Shown here piece after piece: positions 19,628 through 28,199 of a stretch of 64,000 bases of DNA. This DNA is from Pseudarthrobacter naphthalenicus (lineage in GTDB: Bacteria > Actinomycetota > Actinomycetes > Actinomycetales > Micrococcaceae): assembly GCF_029076445.1 (NCBI RefSeq), contig NZ_JARESG010000002.1, forward strand, positions 286,349 through 350,348. Reading direction: 5' to 3'. The stretch's first letter is position 1, and each line of letters opens with the position of its first letter. The position numbers were made by a program, and so were the translations under genes. A model generated the notes under the pieces. It ran no database searches. It was given only the letters and a program-made list of their open reading frames with translations, and had not been told where the DNA came from.

Positions 19628-21793
19628 TTGCGCATAGGGGGAACCAGGCGGCAGAACAAGGTTTTGGCGGAACGGACGTTTGGCGTGCTCCTGGACGCCA
19701 GCCCGGACGCCCTTCTGGCACTGGATCCGGACGGCATCATCCGGATCGCGAACACCGCGTCCAGCAGGCTGTTCGGGTACCCGCGCGAAAAGCTGCTCGG
19801 CAGCGACCACTCGCTGCTGCTGTGCGAACCGTTCCGGACGGCGGCCCGCCAACTGCGCGAAGACCTGCGGGCAGCTCCCAGCCAACCGACGCCGCCGCGT
19901 GAGGTGCGCATGCTGCACCGTGACGGCACGGACCTGGCCGCCGAAATGGCAGGCTCACTGCTGGACGACGGCGGCCGGCAACTGCTGCTGCTTTCTTTCC
20001 GCAGCACCTCACACCGGAAGGGCGCCGATGCCGAGTTGCGGGAAGCAATGTCCCTGTTGACGGCGACGCTGGAATCCACGGCTGACGGGATCCTCGTGAT
20101 CAGTGCCGAGGGCAGGATTGCCGGGCTCAATGAGCAGTTCCTGAAGATGTGGGCCATACCGCAGGAATATGTCGAGGCCGATTCTGACCAGGCGGCCATG
20201 CAAGTGATCCTGTCCCAAGTCAAGGATCCGGAGGACTTCGTAGCCCGGGTGTCCGAACTGACGCAGGATCCCACGGCCGAAAGCCACGACGTGGTGGACT
20301 TCCTGGACGGCCGGACCTTTGAACGGTATTCGCGCCCGCAGCGGGTGGGCAGCAAAGTTGTGGGCCGGGTCTGGAGCTTCCGGGATGTCACCCCGCGCCG
20401 GCAGGCCCAGGAGCTGGCCCAAAGAGCCCAGGAACAGGCGCAGCAGGCCCTCCAGGATCTCGCCTCCCAGGCGGAGCAGTTGAGGGCCATGGCCTTCACC
20501 GACCCGCTGACCGGACTGGCGAACCAGGCGGTCTTCAACAATGAACTGCTCGCCGCCCTGAAGGAGCCGCGGCTCAAGTCCGTGGATGTCTTCCTGATTG
20601 ACCTTGACGACTTCAAGGAGGTCAACGACATTCTTGGCCACCACGCCGGGGACGTCATGCTGGTGGAGGTCGCCCGGAGGCTTCGAGGCTGCGTGCCCAC
20701 CGCGGATGTGGTGGCCAGGCTGGGCGGCGACGAGTTTGTGGTCCTCCTGACGGCCTGCCCCAATGCGGAGGCTATTGCCGAATGCATTGTCCGCTGCCTG
20801 CACGTGCCCTTCACCATCGAGGGCACCGTGCTGCGTCCCAGCTTGAGCCTGGGACTCGCTTCGATAGGCAGGGCCGCCCTGGGCGCTTCGGAACTCCTGC
20901 GCGAGGCCGATATTGCCATGTACGCGGCCAAGGCAGCGGGCAAGAACCGCTTCCTGCGGTTCCATCCGGACATGATGACCGCCCTGGTCAGGCGGACTGA
21001 CCTTGAGGCCGGCCTCCAGGTCTCCGTAGCCCGCAGTGAAATCTCCGTGGAGTTCCAGCCCATCGTGTCGCCGCGTATGGGCCAGGTGGTGACGTTCGAA
21101 GCGCTGGCACGTTGGGATCGCGGGGATCAGCGCGTCCCGCCCGGACTCTTCATTCCCCTTGCCGAACGCAGCGGGCTCATCAACGAAATCGGCGCCGAAG
21201 TGATGGGGCAAAGCCTGAAACACCTGGCGACGTGGCTTGGCGCGGACCTGTCACGGTCGTTGTCCATAAATGTTTCCGGAGTCCAGCTCCAGGAACCTGA
21301 CTTTGCGGAACAGGTGCTGCAGCTCGCGGAGAAATACGGTGTGGGACCCTACCAGCTGGTCCTTGAGGTCACCGAAAGTGTGTTCTTCGACGCCGACTGC
21401 AACGTCATCAAGCAGCTCAGCCAGCTCCGGGCCGCCGGAGCCCGCGTGGCGTTGGACGATTTCGGCACGGGCTATTCCTCGTTGGGACGGCTGCAGGAGC
21501 TCCCGGTGGACATCCTCAAAATCGACCGGACCTTTGTCTCCATGGTGCACACCGGCAATGAGCGCCTGCCCATTCTCAGCTCCATGATCAACATGGCCCA
21601 CAGCCTGGGTCTCACCGTAACGGCCGAAGGCATCGAAACCGAGGAGCAGGCGAACTACCTCATTGCCCTCGAATGTGATTCGCTGCAGGGCTACCTGTTC
21701 TCCCACCCGGAACCCGCCGGCCGGTTCGAACAGGCCCTGAAGACTTCAGGCCAGGCCCTGGACGCCTTGTCGAGCCGTGCAGGGCTTCCCTAG
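19628..21793 (+). CDS. PAS-PAS-GGDEF-EAL cyclic-di-GMP enzyme
   Basis: Up to 721 residues. PAS 1 (about 15-130) and PAS 2 (about 140-265) precede a short Gln/Ala coiled coil, a GGDEF domain (about 290-450) and an EAL domain (about 465-710). GGDEF is intact (RLGGDEF), but the inhibitory RxxD site five residues before it reads PTAD and is lost. EAL is intact: FEALARW, SINVSG, EVTESVF, LDDFGTGYSS, KIDRTF and AEGIETEEQ. It could be bifunctional or mainly a phosphodiesterase. No transmembrane span, so it is cytoplasmic with PAS sensing. No ATG begins the frame: TTG 19628 is the longest start, TTG 19664 and GTG 19685 are alternatives. It ends in a CTAG shared with the convergent next gene. Confidence 0.9.
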   Translation: MRIGGTRRQNKVLAERTFGVLLDASPDALLALDPDGIIRIANTASSRLFGYPREKLLGSDHSLLLCEPFRTAARQLREDLRAAPSQPTPPREVRMLHRDGTDLAAEMAGSLLDDGGRQLLLLSFRSTSHRKGADAELREAMSLLTATLESTADGILVISAEGRIAGLNEQFLKMWAIPQEYVEADSDQAAMQVILSQVKDPEDFVARVSELTQDPTAESHDVVDFLDGRTFERYSRPQRVGSKVVGRVWSFRDVTPRRQAQELAQRAQEQAQQALQDLASQAEQLRAMAFTDPLTGLANQAVFNNELLAALKEPRLKSVDVFLIDLDDFKEVNDILGHHAGDVMLVEVARRLRGCVPTADVVARLGGDEFVVLLTACPNAEAIAECIVRCLHVPFTIEGTVLRPSLSLGLASIGRAALGASELLREADIAMYAAKAAGKNRFLRFHPDMMTALVRRTDLEAGLQVSVARSEISVEFQPIVSPRMGQVVTFEALARWDRGDQRVPPGLFIPLAERSGLINEIGAEVMGQSLKHLATWLGADLSRSLSINVSGVQLQEPDFAEQVLQLAEKYGVGPYQLVLEVTESVFFDADCNVIKQLSQLRAAGARVALDDFGTGYSSLGRLQELPVDILKIDRTFVSMVHTGNERLPILSSMINMAHSLGLTVTAEGIETEEQANYLIALECDSLQGYLFSHPEPAGRFEQALKTSGQALDALSSRAGLP

Positions 21794-22314
21794 GCAGCTT
21801 TTTTGCGCTGCTTTGGCTGGGTCCGCTGCTTGGCAGGCTGGTGCGGTGCCGGTCGCTGCTGAGCCTGTCGCTGCTGAGCCTGCTGGGGGGCTTCGGGAGT
21901 GGCTTGGGCGGGAGCCTCGGCGGGTGCATGCTGGGGTGCTTCCGCCGGCCGGGGCGCCTCAGCGGCGGGATGCTCGTCCTCTGCCGTGGCGTACCCGGCC
22001 ATTTCGGACTCAGCCGAGTCGTACTCCGCCATCTCGAACTCAGCCTCGTACTCCGCCGAGTCGTACTGCGCGTACTGGCGGTTGCGGCGCCAGCGGCGGA
22101 TCAGGTTGGCGGCGGCGATGATGCCTGCCAAGGGGGTGAGCACTGCGGCAGCGTAGACAAACAGCATCCAGGTCAGGGTGGCCATGGGCGGCTGGTTGTT
22201 GTGCAGGAGGGAGAGGCCGCCGAACATGGCGATGGTCCAAAACAGCACTACGGCGGTCAGCACAGCCGCCGCCGGGAAATACTGGTTGCTCACGATTTTT
22301 TTCAGGGTTTCCAC
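21790..22314 (-). CDS. Two-span membrane protein with a low-complexity tail
   Basis: 174 residues from GTG 22314, with AGGAGG 6 nt upstream. Two hydrophobic spans at about 13-35 and 45-65 are followed by a basic RRWRRNRQ, so the long tail should be cytoplasmic. The tail starts with repeated acidic Tyr units (AQYDSAEYEAEFEMAEYDSAESEM), turns into a Pro/Ala/Glu run, then Gln-rich and finally a Lys-rich end (RTQPKQRKKAA). Its stop codon shares CTAG with the GGDEF-EAL gene. No known domain. Function unknown. Confidence 0.7.
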   Translation of the reverse strand: METLKKIVSNQYFPAAAVLTAVVLFWTIAMFGGLSLLHNNQPPMATLTWMLFVYAAAVLTPLAGIIAAANLIRRWRRNRQYAQYDSAEYEAEFEMAEYDSAESEMAGYATAEDEHPAAEAPRPAEAPQHAPAEAPAQATPEAPQQAQQRQAQQRPAPHQPAKQRTQPKQRKKAA

Positions 22315-22531
22315 GCACTTCCTCCTGCCTGGCCGGGGCGCAGCGCAAGGCCGCATAGAGACAAGTATGAGCCTGCCGGGCCGTGGATTCGTGCAACACG
22401 CAGGCGGTGGTGATGAACATAACGTGGGTGGCTGACCGTTGACGCTCTTCCCCATCGGCGGACTGAAGAATACCGTGGACGTTGTCCGGCGCCCCGCCGG
22501 CCCGCACTGCCCCGAAAACCCTGGAGGTCCC

Positions 22532-23083
22532 ATGCGCAAGGTCACGTCCGGTCTGTTCCACTCCGTTGACGGTGTGGTGTCAGAACCGAATCTTTGGCAG
22601 TTCAACAGCTTCGATGAAGATCTTGGCCAAGGCCTCACCGGTGTGATGGAACGCGTGGATACCGTCCTGCTGGGACGGGTGAATTACCAGGAGTGGGCAG
22701 GCTATTGGCCCACGGCAGCGGCGGACCAGGGTTTCGCCGACTTTATTAATGGCGTGCAGAAGTTCGTCGCCTCCCGGACGCTCACCGAGCCCCTCGAATG
22801 GCAGAATTCCCGCCTGATCCAAGGACCGCTCGAGGACTTCGTAGCTGACCTCAAACAGGGCGACGGCGGCGAGATCGCCGTTATGGGCAGCATCTCCCTG
22901 GTACGCCAGCTGCTGTTCGCCGGGCTTCTGGATGAGCTGACCCTGATGACCCACCCGGTGGTGGCTGGAAGCGGCCGGCACCTGTTTGAAGCCGGCGACC
23001 CCACCACCCGGCTCAGGCTGACCGACCAGTACCGCACGTCCAAGGGCAAAGTCGTCAGCACCTACAGCCTGCTCGGCGAGTAA
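22532..23083 (+). CDS. Dihydrofolate-reductase-like (RibD C-terminal) protein
   Basis: 183 residues with GGAGG 5 nt before the ATG. The fold signature is seen at the start (RKVTSGLFHSVDGVV), in the middle (VLLGRVNYQEWAGYWP) and in GEIAVMGSISLVRQLLFAGLLDEL, where NADPH would bind. These are stand-alone reductases of the YyaP/RibD-C type whose substrates are mostly unknown. True folate reductase activity is unlikely. Confidence 0.85.
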   Translation: MRKVTSGLFHSVDGVVSEPNLWQFNSFDEDLGQGLTGVMERVDTVLLGRVNYQEWAGYWPTAAADQGFADFINGVQKFVASRTLTEPLEWQNSRLIQGPLEDFVADLKQGDGGEIAVMGSISLVRQLLFAGLLDELTLMTHPVVAGSGRHLFEAGDPTTRLRLTDQYRTSKGKVVSTYSLLGE

Positions 23084-23152
23084 CGTCAGCCGCCGGTTCC
23101 GGCGTCGAGGGTGCCAGGCCTCGGTGGTGCCCGGCCCGCGCATCCGCCCCGG

Positions 23153-23218
23153 CCCAACTAGGTAGCAGTAAGTGTCGTTTTGAGGGGTCAAAACGACACT
23201 TAGTGCTACTTACTTGGG
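23153..23218. repeat. 66-bp palindromic element, copy C
   Basis: Starts CCCAACTAGGTAGC and ends GCTACTTACTTGGG, with about 29-bp arms and a short spacer. Same length and outer ends as copies A and B, but the inner arm differs (AGTAAGTGTCGTTTT against GCTATCTGTCGTTT). The right arm encodes the last codons and stop (CCC AAG TAA) of the minus-strand dehydrogenase gene, as copy A does for the DUF559 gene. Confidence 0.85.
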
Positions 23219-24031
23219 TTGGACCAGCGCCTCGCTGGCCTCCCACAAACCCTGCGCAAGCTCGGCGTCGTAGGCCTGGGCGTTGGCTTTGGCGAGGGCT
23301 CGCTTGTAGTAGTAGGCGCCGGAGACCCAGTCGGTACCGGGGGTGCCGTTGATCAGCCAGAGAAGGGTGTCAGCGCCTTGCTCCGGGGTGAGCATAAAGC
23401 GGTTCAGGAGCGTCTTGTAGGCGTGCCGCATGGGGCTGGTGGAGTCCGCCGCGAAGTTGGTGCGGACCACGCCCGGGTGGAACGCCGCCGTCGTAATTCC
23501 CTGCTCACCGAAGCGCCGGTGCAGCTCGGACGTGAAGAGGATGTTGGCGAGTTTCGCTGTGCCGTAGGCACGGTTGGTGGAGTAGCTGTGCTCGGCGTTG
23601 AGGTCGAAGAGGTCGATTTTGCCGAAGTTGTTGGCACCGCTGGAGGTGTTGATGACCTTGGCGCGGCTGGCAGTCAGGACGTCCATGAGCTCGGTGGTGA
23701 GCAGGAACGGCGCCAAATGGTTGATCTGGAAGGTGGATTCGTTCCCGTCCACCGTGAGCTGGTGTTTACCCCTGATGCCGCCGGCGTTATTGGCCAGGAC
23801 ATCGATCCGTTCGTAGCCGTCCCGCAGCTGCGCCGCGAGCTCGCGGACCTGCGCCAGTTCGGCGAAATCGGTCACGAAGTAGTCCGTGTTGAGCTCCTTG
23901 GCGAGTGCGCGCGTCTTCTCAGCGGAACGCCCGACGACGACCACCCGGTCCCCTGCCGCGGCCAGAGTCCGTGCGGCTGCCGCGCCGATGCCGTCGCTGG
24001 CGCCGGTGATCACAATGGTGCGAGGAGTCAA
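23210..24031 (-). CDS. Short-chain dehydrogenase/reductase
   Basis: 273 residues from TTG 24031, with AAAGGA upstream. A classical SDR: cofactor site TGASDGIG (residues about 9-16), NNAG (about 84-87), catalytic Ser in NTSSGANNF and the YxxxK pair in AYGTAK. The Arg after the first strand (GRSAEK) suggests NADP(H). Similar proteins are called retinol or protochlorophyllide reductase-like. The substrate is unknown. The last codons come from the 66-bp palindrome copy C. Confidence 0.87.
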   Translation of the reverse strand: MTPRTIVITGASDGIGAAAARTLAAAGDRVVVVGRSAEKTRALAKELNTDYFVTDFAELAQVRELAAQLRDGYERIDVLANNAGGIRGKHQLTVDGNESTFQINHLAPFLLTTELMDVLTASRAKVINTSSGANNFGKIDLFDLNAEHSYSTNRAYGTAKLANILFTSELHRRFGEQGITTAAFHPGVVRTNFAADSTSPMRHAYKTLLNRFMLTPEQGADTLLWLINGTPGTDWVSGAYYYKRALAKANAQAYDAELAQGLWEASEALVQPK

Positions 24032-24195
24032 GGGGTGTCCTTTGGTTCGGGGTGCGGCGCCTGGGTGGAACACGCTGCCTCTGGCACAACGACGGCGGGG
24101 CGGCCGGTGTTCCCCTTGCCCTGTACCCGCTGTCCCCGCGGGCATATCCTGCACTCAGATCCTCGAAAAGATTCCGCGACCGAAAGAGGACATCC

Positions 24196-24624
24196 ATGGA
24201 AATGCCCAAGGCAACTGACGAGGACAAGGAGCGGTTCCGGTCCATCGTGCCGCAGCACCCGGATGTCGCCATCAAGCCGATGTTCGGCAACCTCGGCGCC
24301 TTCGTCAACGGCAACATGTTCGCCGGGCTGTTCGGCCCCACCATCGGCGTCAAGCTGGCCGAGGCAGACCGGCAGGAGCTTGAGGGCACCGAGCGGACCG
24401 TGCCGTTCGGCCCGCCGGAGCGTCCCATGGGCGGCTACACCGGGCTGCCGGACGTGTGGAACGCGGAAGGCGACGGCGACGACGCCCGGGCACGGGCCTG
24501 GGCGGAGAAGGCGTACGCCCATGTCTCGGCGCTCCCGCCCAAAACACCGAAGGCGCCCAAGGCGCCCAAGGCCCCCAAGGCCGCGGCGTCCGGAACCGCG
24601 GCATCCAGGGCCGGCAGGAGGTAG
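24196..24624 (+). CDS. TfoX N-terminal domain protein
   Basis: 142 residues. The first 100 residues are a TfoX_N domain (VAIKPMFGNLGAFVNGNMFAGLFG). The tail holds a KAPKAPKAPK repeat then Ala/Arg residues, giving a basic flexible end. AGAGGA precedes the ATG by 6 nt. The stop lies 2 bp before the ATG of the monooxygenase, whose ribosome site is within this gene's end, so the two are co-transcribed. In proteobacteria TfoX regulates competence. Here only the N-terminal fold is present and its role is unknown. Confidence 0.8.
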   Translation: MEMPKATDEDKERFRSIVPQHPDVAIKPMFGNLGAFVNGNMFAGLFGPTIGVKLAEADRQELEGTERTVPFGPPERPMGGYTGLPDVWNAEGDGDDARARAWAEKAYAHVSALPPKTPKAPKAPKAPKAAASGTAASRAGRR

Positions 24625-24626
24625 CC

Positions 24627-25904
24627 ATGTCCGCCCAGCCAGGCACAGCCCGCAACGTGGACACCCTCGTGATCGGCGCCGGCCAGGCCGGCCTCGCCCT
24701 GAGTTACTGGCTGACGCACCACGGCGTGGAGCATGTGCTCCTGGAGCGGCGCGGCACGCTGGGCGGGGCGTGGCTGGACCGGTGGGATTCCTTTTACCTG
24801 AACACGCCCAACTTCGGGCTCAGCCTTCCCGGCATGCCCTATGAGGGGCAGGACCCGGACGGTTTCCTCCCCCGGGACGCCGCCGTCGAATTCTTCCGCA
24901 AGTACGGGGCACGGATTGCCGCGCCCGTCCGTCTGGAAACCGCGGTCACCCGGGTCGCCCGGGACGGGACGGGCTTCACCGTGGCAACTGACCAGGGCGA
25001 GTGGTCCGCCCGGAACGTGGTGCTGGCGAACGGCGCCTTCCAGAGGCCCCGGATCCCGGCAGCTGCCCGGGAGATCCCGCAGCAGGTCCTTCAATTGCAC
25101 AGCCACGACTACCGCAATCCGCAGCAGCTTCCCGGCGGCGCCGTCCTGGTGGTGGGAACGGGGCAGTCGGGCGGGCAGATCACCGAGGACCTGATGGGCG
25201 CCGGCCGCGAGGTGCACTTGTCCGTTTCGATGTGCCCGGAAGCGCCACGGCGGTACCGCGGCCAGGACGTGTTTCATTGGATCCTGGAAGTCAGCCTGCA
25301 CGGCCCGGAATACGGCATCAACGGGCTCATGGTGGACCACCTCCCGTCGCCTGCCGCGCGCTTCGCCTGCAACCCCCTGCTCTCGGGAAACGACGGCGGG
25401 CACAGCATTCACCTGAGGGAACTCGGGCGCCGGGGCATGCAGCTGCACGGGCATTTGGAAACGGCCGACGGCGACGGCGGCCTCCGCTTCACCGATGACC
25501 TCCCCGAACGCCTGGCGATGGTGGAAGCCGGGTTCGGGCAGCGGCTCAAGGTACTGGCAGATGCCTACATTGCCGCCGCCGGCATCAACGCGCCTGAGCC
25601 TGAGGCCCCGCCGCCGGATGGGTGGCTCCCGGCGGCTTCAGGCTCCCGCCTCGATCTGGCCGACGCGGACATCACCTCAATCATCTGGGCCACGGGTTAC
25701 CGGCTGGATAACAGCATCCTGGACATGCCGGTGCTGGATGAGTGGGACTACCCGCGCCACACCCGCGGCGTCACCGAGGTCCCCGGGCTGTACGCCGTGG
25801 GGCTGCCCTGGCTGACCCGGCATGCTTCGGCCACCCTGCCCGGGGTGGGCCCGGACGCCGAGTTCATTGCAGAACATATTGCCGGCGGCCGGGCGGCGGG
25901 CTGA
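24627..25904 (+). CDS. FAD/NADP-dependent monooxygenase (FMO-like)
   Basis: 425 residues. Two dinucleotide sites are visible: VIGAGQAGLALSY near residue 15 for FAD and VVGTGQSGGQI near 175 for NADPH. An HSHDYRNP segment lies between them, resembling the FMO linker. An ATG-like motif (IIWATGYRLD) lies near 350. It probably oxygenates a soft nucleophile or a ketone, or acts in siderophore or thiol metabolism. Substrate unresolved. AGGAGG overlaps the stop of the TfoX-like gene. Confidence 0.85.
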   Translation: MSAQPGTARNVDTLVIGAGQAGLALSYWLTHHGVEHVLLERRGTLGGAWLDRWDSFYLNTPNFGLSLPGMPYEGQDPDGFLPRDAAVEFFRKYGARIAAPVRLETAVTRVARDGTGFTVATDQGEWSARNVVLANGAFQRPRIPAAAREIPQQVLQLHSHDYRNPQQLPGGAVLVVGTGQSGGQITEDLMGAGREVHLSVSMCPEAPRRYRGQDVFHWILEVSLHGPEYGINGLMVDHLPSPAARFACNPLLSGNDGGHSIHLRELGRRGMQLHGHLETADGDGGLRFTDDLPERLAMVEAGFGQRLKVLADAYIAAAGINAPEPEAPPPDGWLPAASGSRLDLADADITSIIWATGYRLDNSILDMPVLDEWDYPRHTRGVTEVPGLYAVGLPWLTRHASATLPGVGPDAEFIAEHIAGGRAAG

Positions 25905-25914
25905 GGTCCGGCCC

Positions 25915-25954
25915 CTATCCCGCTATCCCGCTATCCGGCTATCCGGCTATCCCG
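25915..25954. repeat. 8-bp tandem repeat (CTATCCSG) x 5
   Basis: Five adjacent 8-bp units (CTATCCCG or CTATCCGG) between the monooxygenase stop and the end of gntP. The gntP stop codon TAG lies inside the units, and the last codons of gntP are made from them. Unit number changes would alter the gntP C-terminus because 8 is not a multiple of 3. Confidence 0.8.
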
Positions 25955-27342
25955 GCGAGGAGGAAGATGACTGCCGCGATGGCGAAGCCCATGACGCCGA
26001 TAAGGGTCTCCATGACCGTCCAGGTCCTCAGCGTGGTCTTGACGTCCATCCCGAAGAAGCGGCCCACCAGCCAGAAGCCCGAGTCGTTGACGTGGGATAC
26101 CACAACGGAACCGGCGGCCACAGCGATGACCATGGCGGCGACCTGCATGCCCGTAAGCCCGGCCGCGGCCACAGCCGGGGCAATGAGCCCTGCGGTAGTC
26201 GTCAGCGCCACCGTGGCGGAACCCTGGGCAATGCGCAGGATGGCGGAGATCAGGAAGCCGGCCAGGATCAGCGGGATGCCCACGTTGCCCAGGACGCCCG
26301 CAAGCGCCGCGCCGATGCCGGAGGCACGGAGCACGCCGCCGAACATGCCGCCGGCACCGGTGATCAGGATGACGGAGCAGACCGGGCCCAGCGAGGATTC
26401 GAGCAGCTTCTCGATGGCACCCGCGTCCTTGCCGCGGCGGGCGCCGAGCACGAACACAGCCACCAGTACGGCGATCAGCAGGGCTACCGGAGTTTCGCCG
26501 ATGGTGCGCAGGACCTGGAACCACTGCTCGTTCTTGACCTCATCTGACAGTACGCCGGAGGAGGCCAGGGTGTTCAGGCCGGTGTTGATGAAAATGAGGA
26601 CGAGCGGGAGGAGCAGCAGCCCGATGATGGTGCGGAAACGGGGCGGGTGGGACTCGGCCTCGGCGCTGGCGTGGCCGAGGATTTCCGGCACGGGCAGGAC
26701 CAGCTTCTTGCCGGTCCACAGGCCAAACAGGTAAGCGGTGACATACCAGGTGGGGATGGCGGTGAGCAGGCCGGCAATCAGGACCAGCCCGATGTTGGCG
26801 TCAAAGAATGCCGCAGCGGAGACGGGGCCCGGGTGCGGCGGCAGGAAGATGTGCATGACGGAGAACGCGCCGGCCGCCGGCAGGCCGTAGCGGAGGACAC
26901 CCCCGCCCAGGCGGTGGGCCACGGCGAAGACGACGGGCAGCATGACCACCAGGCCGGCGTCGAAGAAGATGGGGAAGCCGAAGATCAGGGAGGCCAGGCC
27001 GAGGGCAAACGGGGCCCGCTTCTCGCCAAAGACGCCGATCAGGTAATCGGCCAGCACCTTGGCGCCGCCGCTGGTTTCAACAATGCGGCCGAGCATGGCA
27101 CCGAGGCCCACCAGGAGCGCCACCGTGCCCAGGGTGGTCCCGAAGCCGTCGATCAGCACAGGCACCACCTTGTTCGCGGGGATGCCGGTGGCGAACGCCG
27201 TCGCAAGGCTGATCACGATCAGGGCCACGAGTGCGTGCATTCGCAGCTTGATAATCAGGACCAGCAGCACAGCGATCGCTGCCGCGGCGATGAGCAGCAG
27301 GGGGCCTGCGCCCAGCGTTTGGGTCCATCCTTGGATGACCAT
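25939..27342 (-). CDS. gntP: GntP-family gluconate:H+ symporter
   Basis: 467 residues with about 12-14 hydrophobic spans. Moves gluconate into the cell with protons. The family motif is visible in GFPIFFDAGLVVMLPVVFAVA (about 120-142) and in HIFLPPHPGPVSAAAFF (about 165-181). AAAGGAG lies 5 nt before ATG 27342. It is followed by the gluconokinase-type gene on the same strand and lies near a divergent GntR regulator. Its very end is formed by an 8-bp microsatellite, so the final residues are not conserved family sequence. Confidence 0.93.
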   Translation of the reverse strand: MVIQGWTQTLGAGPLLLIAAAAIAVLLVLIIKLRMHALVALIVISLATAFATGIPANKVVPVLIDGFGTTLGTVALLVGLGAMLGRIVETSGGAKVLADYLIGVFGEKRAPFALGLASLIFGFPIFFDAGLVVMLPVVFAVAHRLGGGVLRYGLPAAGAFSVMHIFLPPHPGPVSAAAFFDANIGLVLIAGLLTAIPTWYVTAYLFGLWTGKKLVLPVPEILGHASAEAESHPPRFRTIIGLLLLPLVLIFINTGLNTLASSGVLSDEVKNEQWFQVLRTIGETPVALLIAVLVAVFVLGARRGKDAGAIEKLLESSLGPVCSVILITGAGGMFGGVLRASGIGAALAGVLGNVGIPLILAGFLISAILRIAQGSATVALTTTAGLIAPAVAAAGLTGMQVAAMVIAVAAGSVVVSHVNDSGFWLVGRFFGMDVKTTLRTWTVMETLIGVMGFAIAAVIFLLAGIAG

Positions 27343-27390
27343 GGTTCTCCTTTGAAGCGGAACTTACGGGTGGATAAATCGGGGCGGCTC

Positions 27391-27465
27391 AGCGAGCCGG
27401 GGCTCGGCGAGCCGGGGCTCGGCGAGCCGGGGCTCAGCGAGCCGGGGCTCAGCGAGCCGGGGCTC
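27391..27465. repeat. 15-bp tandem repeat (RGCGAGCCGGGGCTC) x 5
   Basis: Five head-to-tail 15-bp units differing only at the first base. Each unit holds a small palindrome (GAGCCGGGGCTC). They fill most of the 121-bp gap between gntP and gntK. The gntK stop codon starts at the last unit. A similar GGCGGCTC precedes the array. It could act as a spacer, a stack of weak hairpins or a slippage-prone site. Confidence 0.88.
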
Positions 27466-28009
27466 AGGAAGAGCTGGTGGCAGCGTTAGCGGGAACGCCG
27501 AGGGCCGCGATGACTGCGGCGACGATCTCCTGCGGCGGCAGGGCAATGTCCAAGCGGAGGCTGCCGGCAGCCAACTCGCCGGTGGTGAGGGGTTCCAGGG
27601 TGGCCAGCTGGCTGGGCAGCAGGGTGGGTGGCATGAAGTGGCCCTCACGCCCCTGCATGCGCTGGCTGATCAGCTCGGCTCCGCCGTCGAGATGGATGAA
27701 GAGCACGCGGCCGTCAGCGCCGGAGAGGAGTTCCCGGTAGGTCTGCTTGAGCGCGGAGCAGGTGAGCACGGTGCTGGTGCCGGCCGCGGCCTGCGTAGTC
27801 ATCCAGTCCTGAATTTCCTGCAGCCAGGGCCAGCGGTCCCCGTCCTCCAGGGGGATGCCCTGGGTCATCTTGCTGATGTTGGACCGGGGGTGGAATTCGT
27901 CGGCCTCGGCACAGGCCCAGCCAAGCTGCCGGGAGAGGGCCGCGGCGATGGTGGACTTGCCGGAACCGGCAACGCCCATGACCACCAGATGCGTGGCTTG
28001 ATACTGCAT
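27464..28009 (-). CDS. gntK: Gluconokinase
   Basis: 181 residues, normal for the thermoresistant gluconokinase family. Phosphorylates gluconate to 6-phosphogluconate with ATP. P-loop GVAGSGKST at about residues 11-19, with DEFHPRSNISKMTQGIPLEDGDRWPWL following, the gluconate-binding part. GGAGG lies 6 nt before ATG 28009. An upstream in-frame ATG would add about 20 residues without a good site. It lies upstream of gntP on the same strand, so kinase and permease are probably one operon, separated by the 15-bp repeat array. The divergent GntR gene probably controls both. Confidence 0.94.
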   Translation of the reverse strand: MQYQATHLVVMGVAGSGKSTIAAALSRQLGWACAEADEFHPRSNISKMTQGIPLEDGDRWPWLQEIQDWMTTQAAAGTSTVLTCSALKQTYRELLSGADGRVLFIHLDGGAELISQRMQGREGHFMPPTLLPSQLATLEPLTTGELAAGSLRLDIALPPQEIVAAVIAALGVPANAATSSS

Positions 28010-28110
28010 GTTCAACCTCCGAAGAAGACGCCTTTGGCTTGGGAAGAAAGCTCGTTTGTACAGGCACACCGAAGTGCGCCGGGAAATAAGGTATCACCAT
28101 TTGAACCCAT

Positions 28111-28121
28111 AGATAATATCT
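28111..28121. promoter_or_regulatory. AGATAATATCT palindrome between gntK and gntR
   Basis: An 11-bp perfect inverted repeat (AGATA-A-TATCT) in the AT-rich 190-bp divergent region. Nearby are AGGTAT-like half-sites on both strands (about 28089, 28140 and 28157). It is a plausible operator of the adjacent FadR-type GntR regulator or part of the gntK promoter. The choice between these is open. Confidence 0.35.
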
Positions 28122-28199
28122 TTGAGTGTCACAAGTCATACCTTTAGCTTCACGTTAGGTATCCTGTGAGAGCGCTCCGGCGCAGGAGAGGCAGGAACA

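Noticed and set aside
22439..22531. Upstream extension of the DHFR-like protein
   Set aside because: The frame is open but ATG 22532 has a strong GGAGG and matches the family start.
27391..27465. CRISPR-like array
   Set aside because: Units are contiguous 15-bp tandem repeats with no spacers and no cas genes nearby.
27364..27648. Open frame coding an EPRLA repeat across the 15-bp array
   Set aside because: It is an effect of the tandem 15-bp repeat, which is open in this frame, and it overlaps gntK in another frame.
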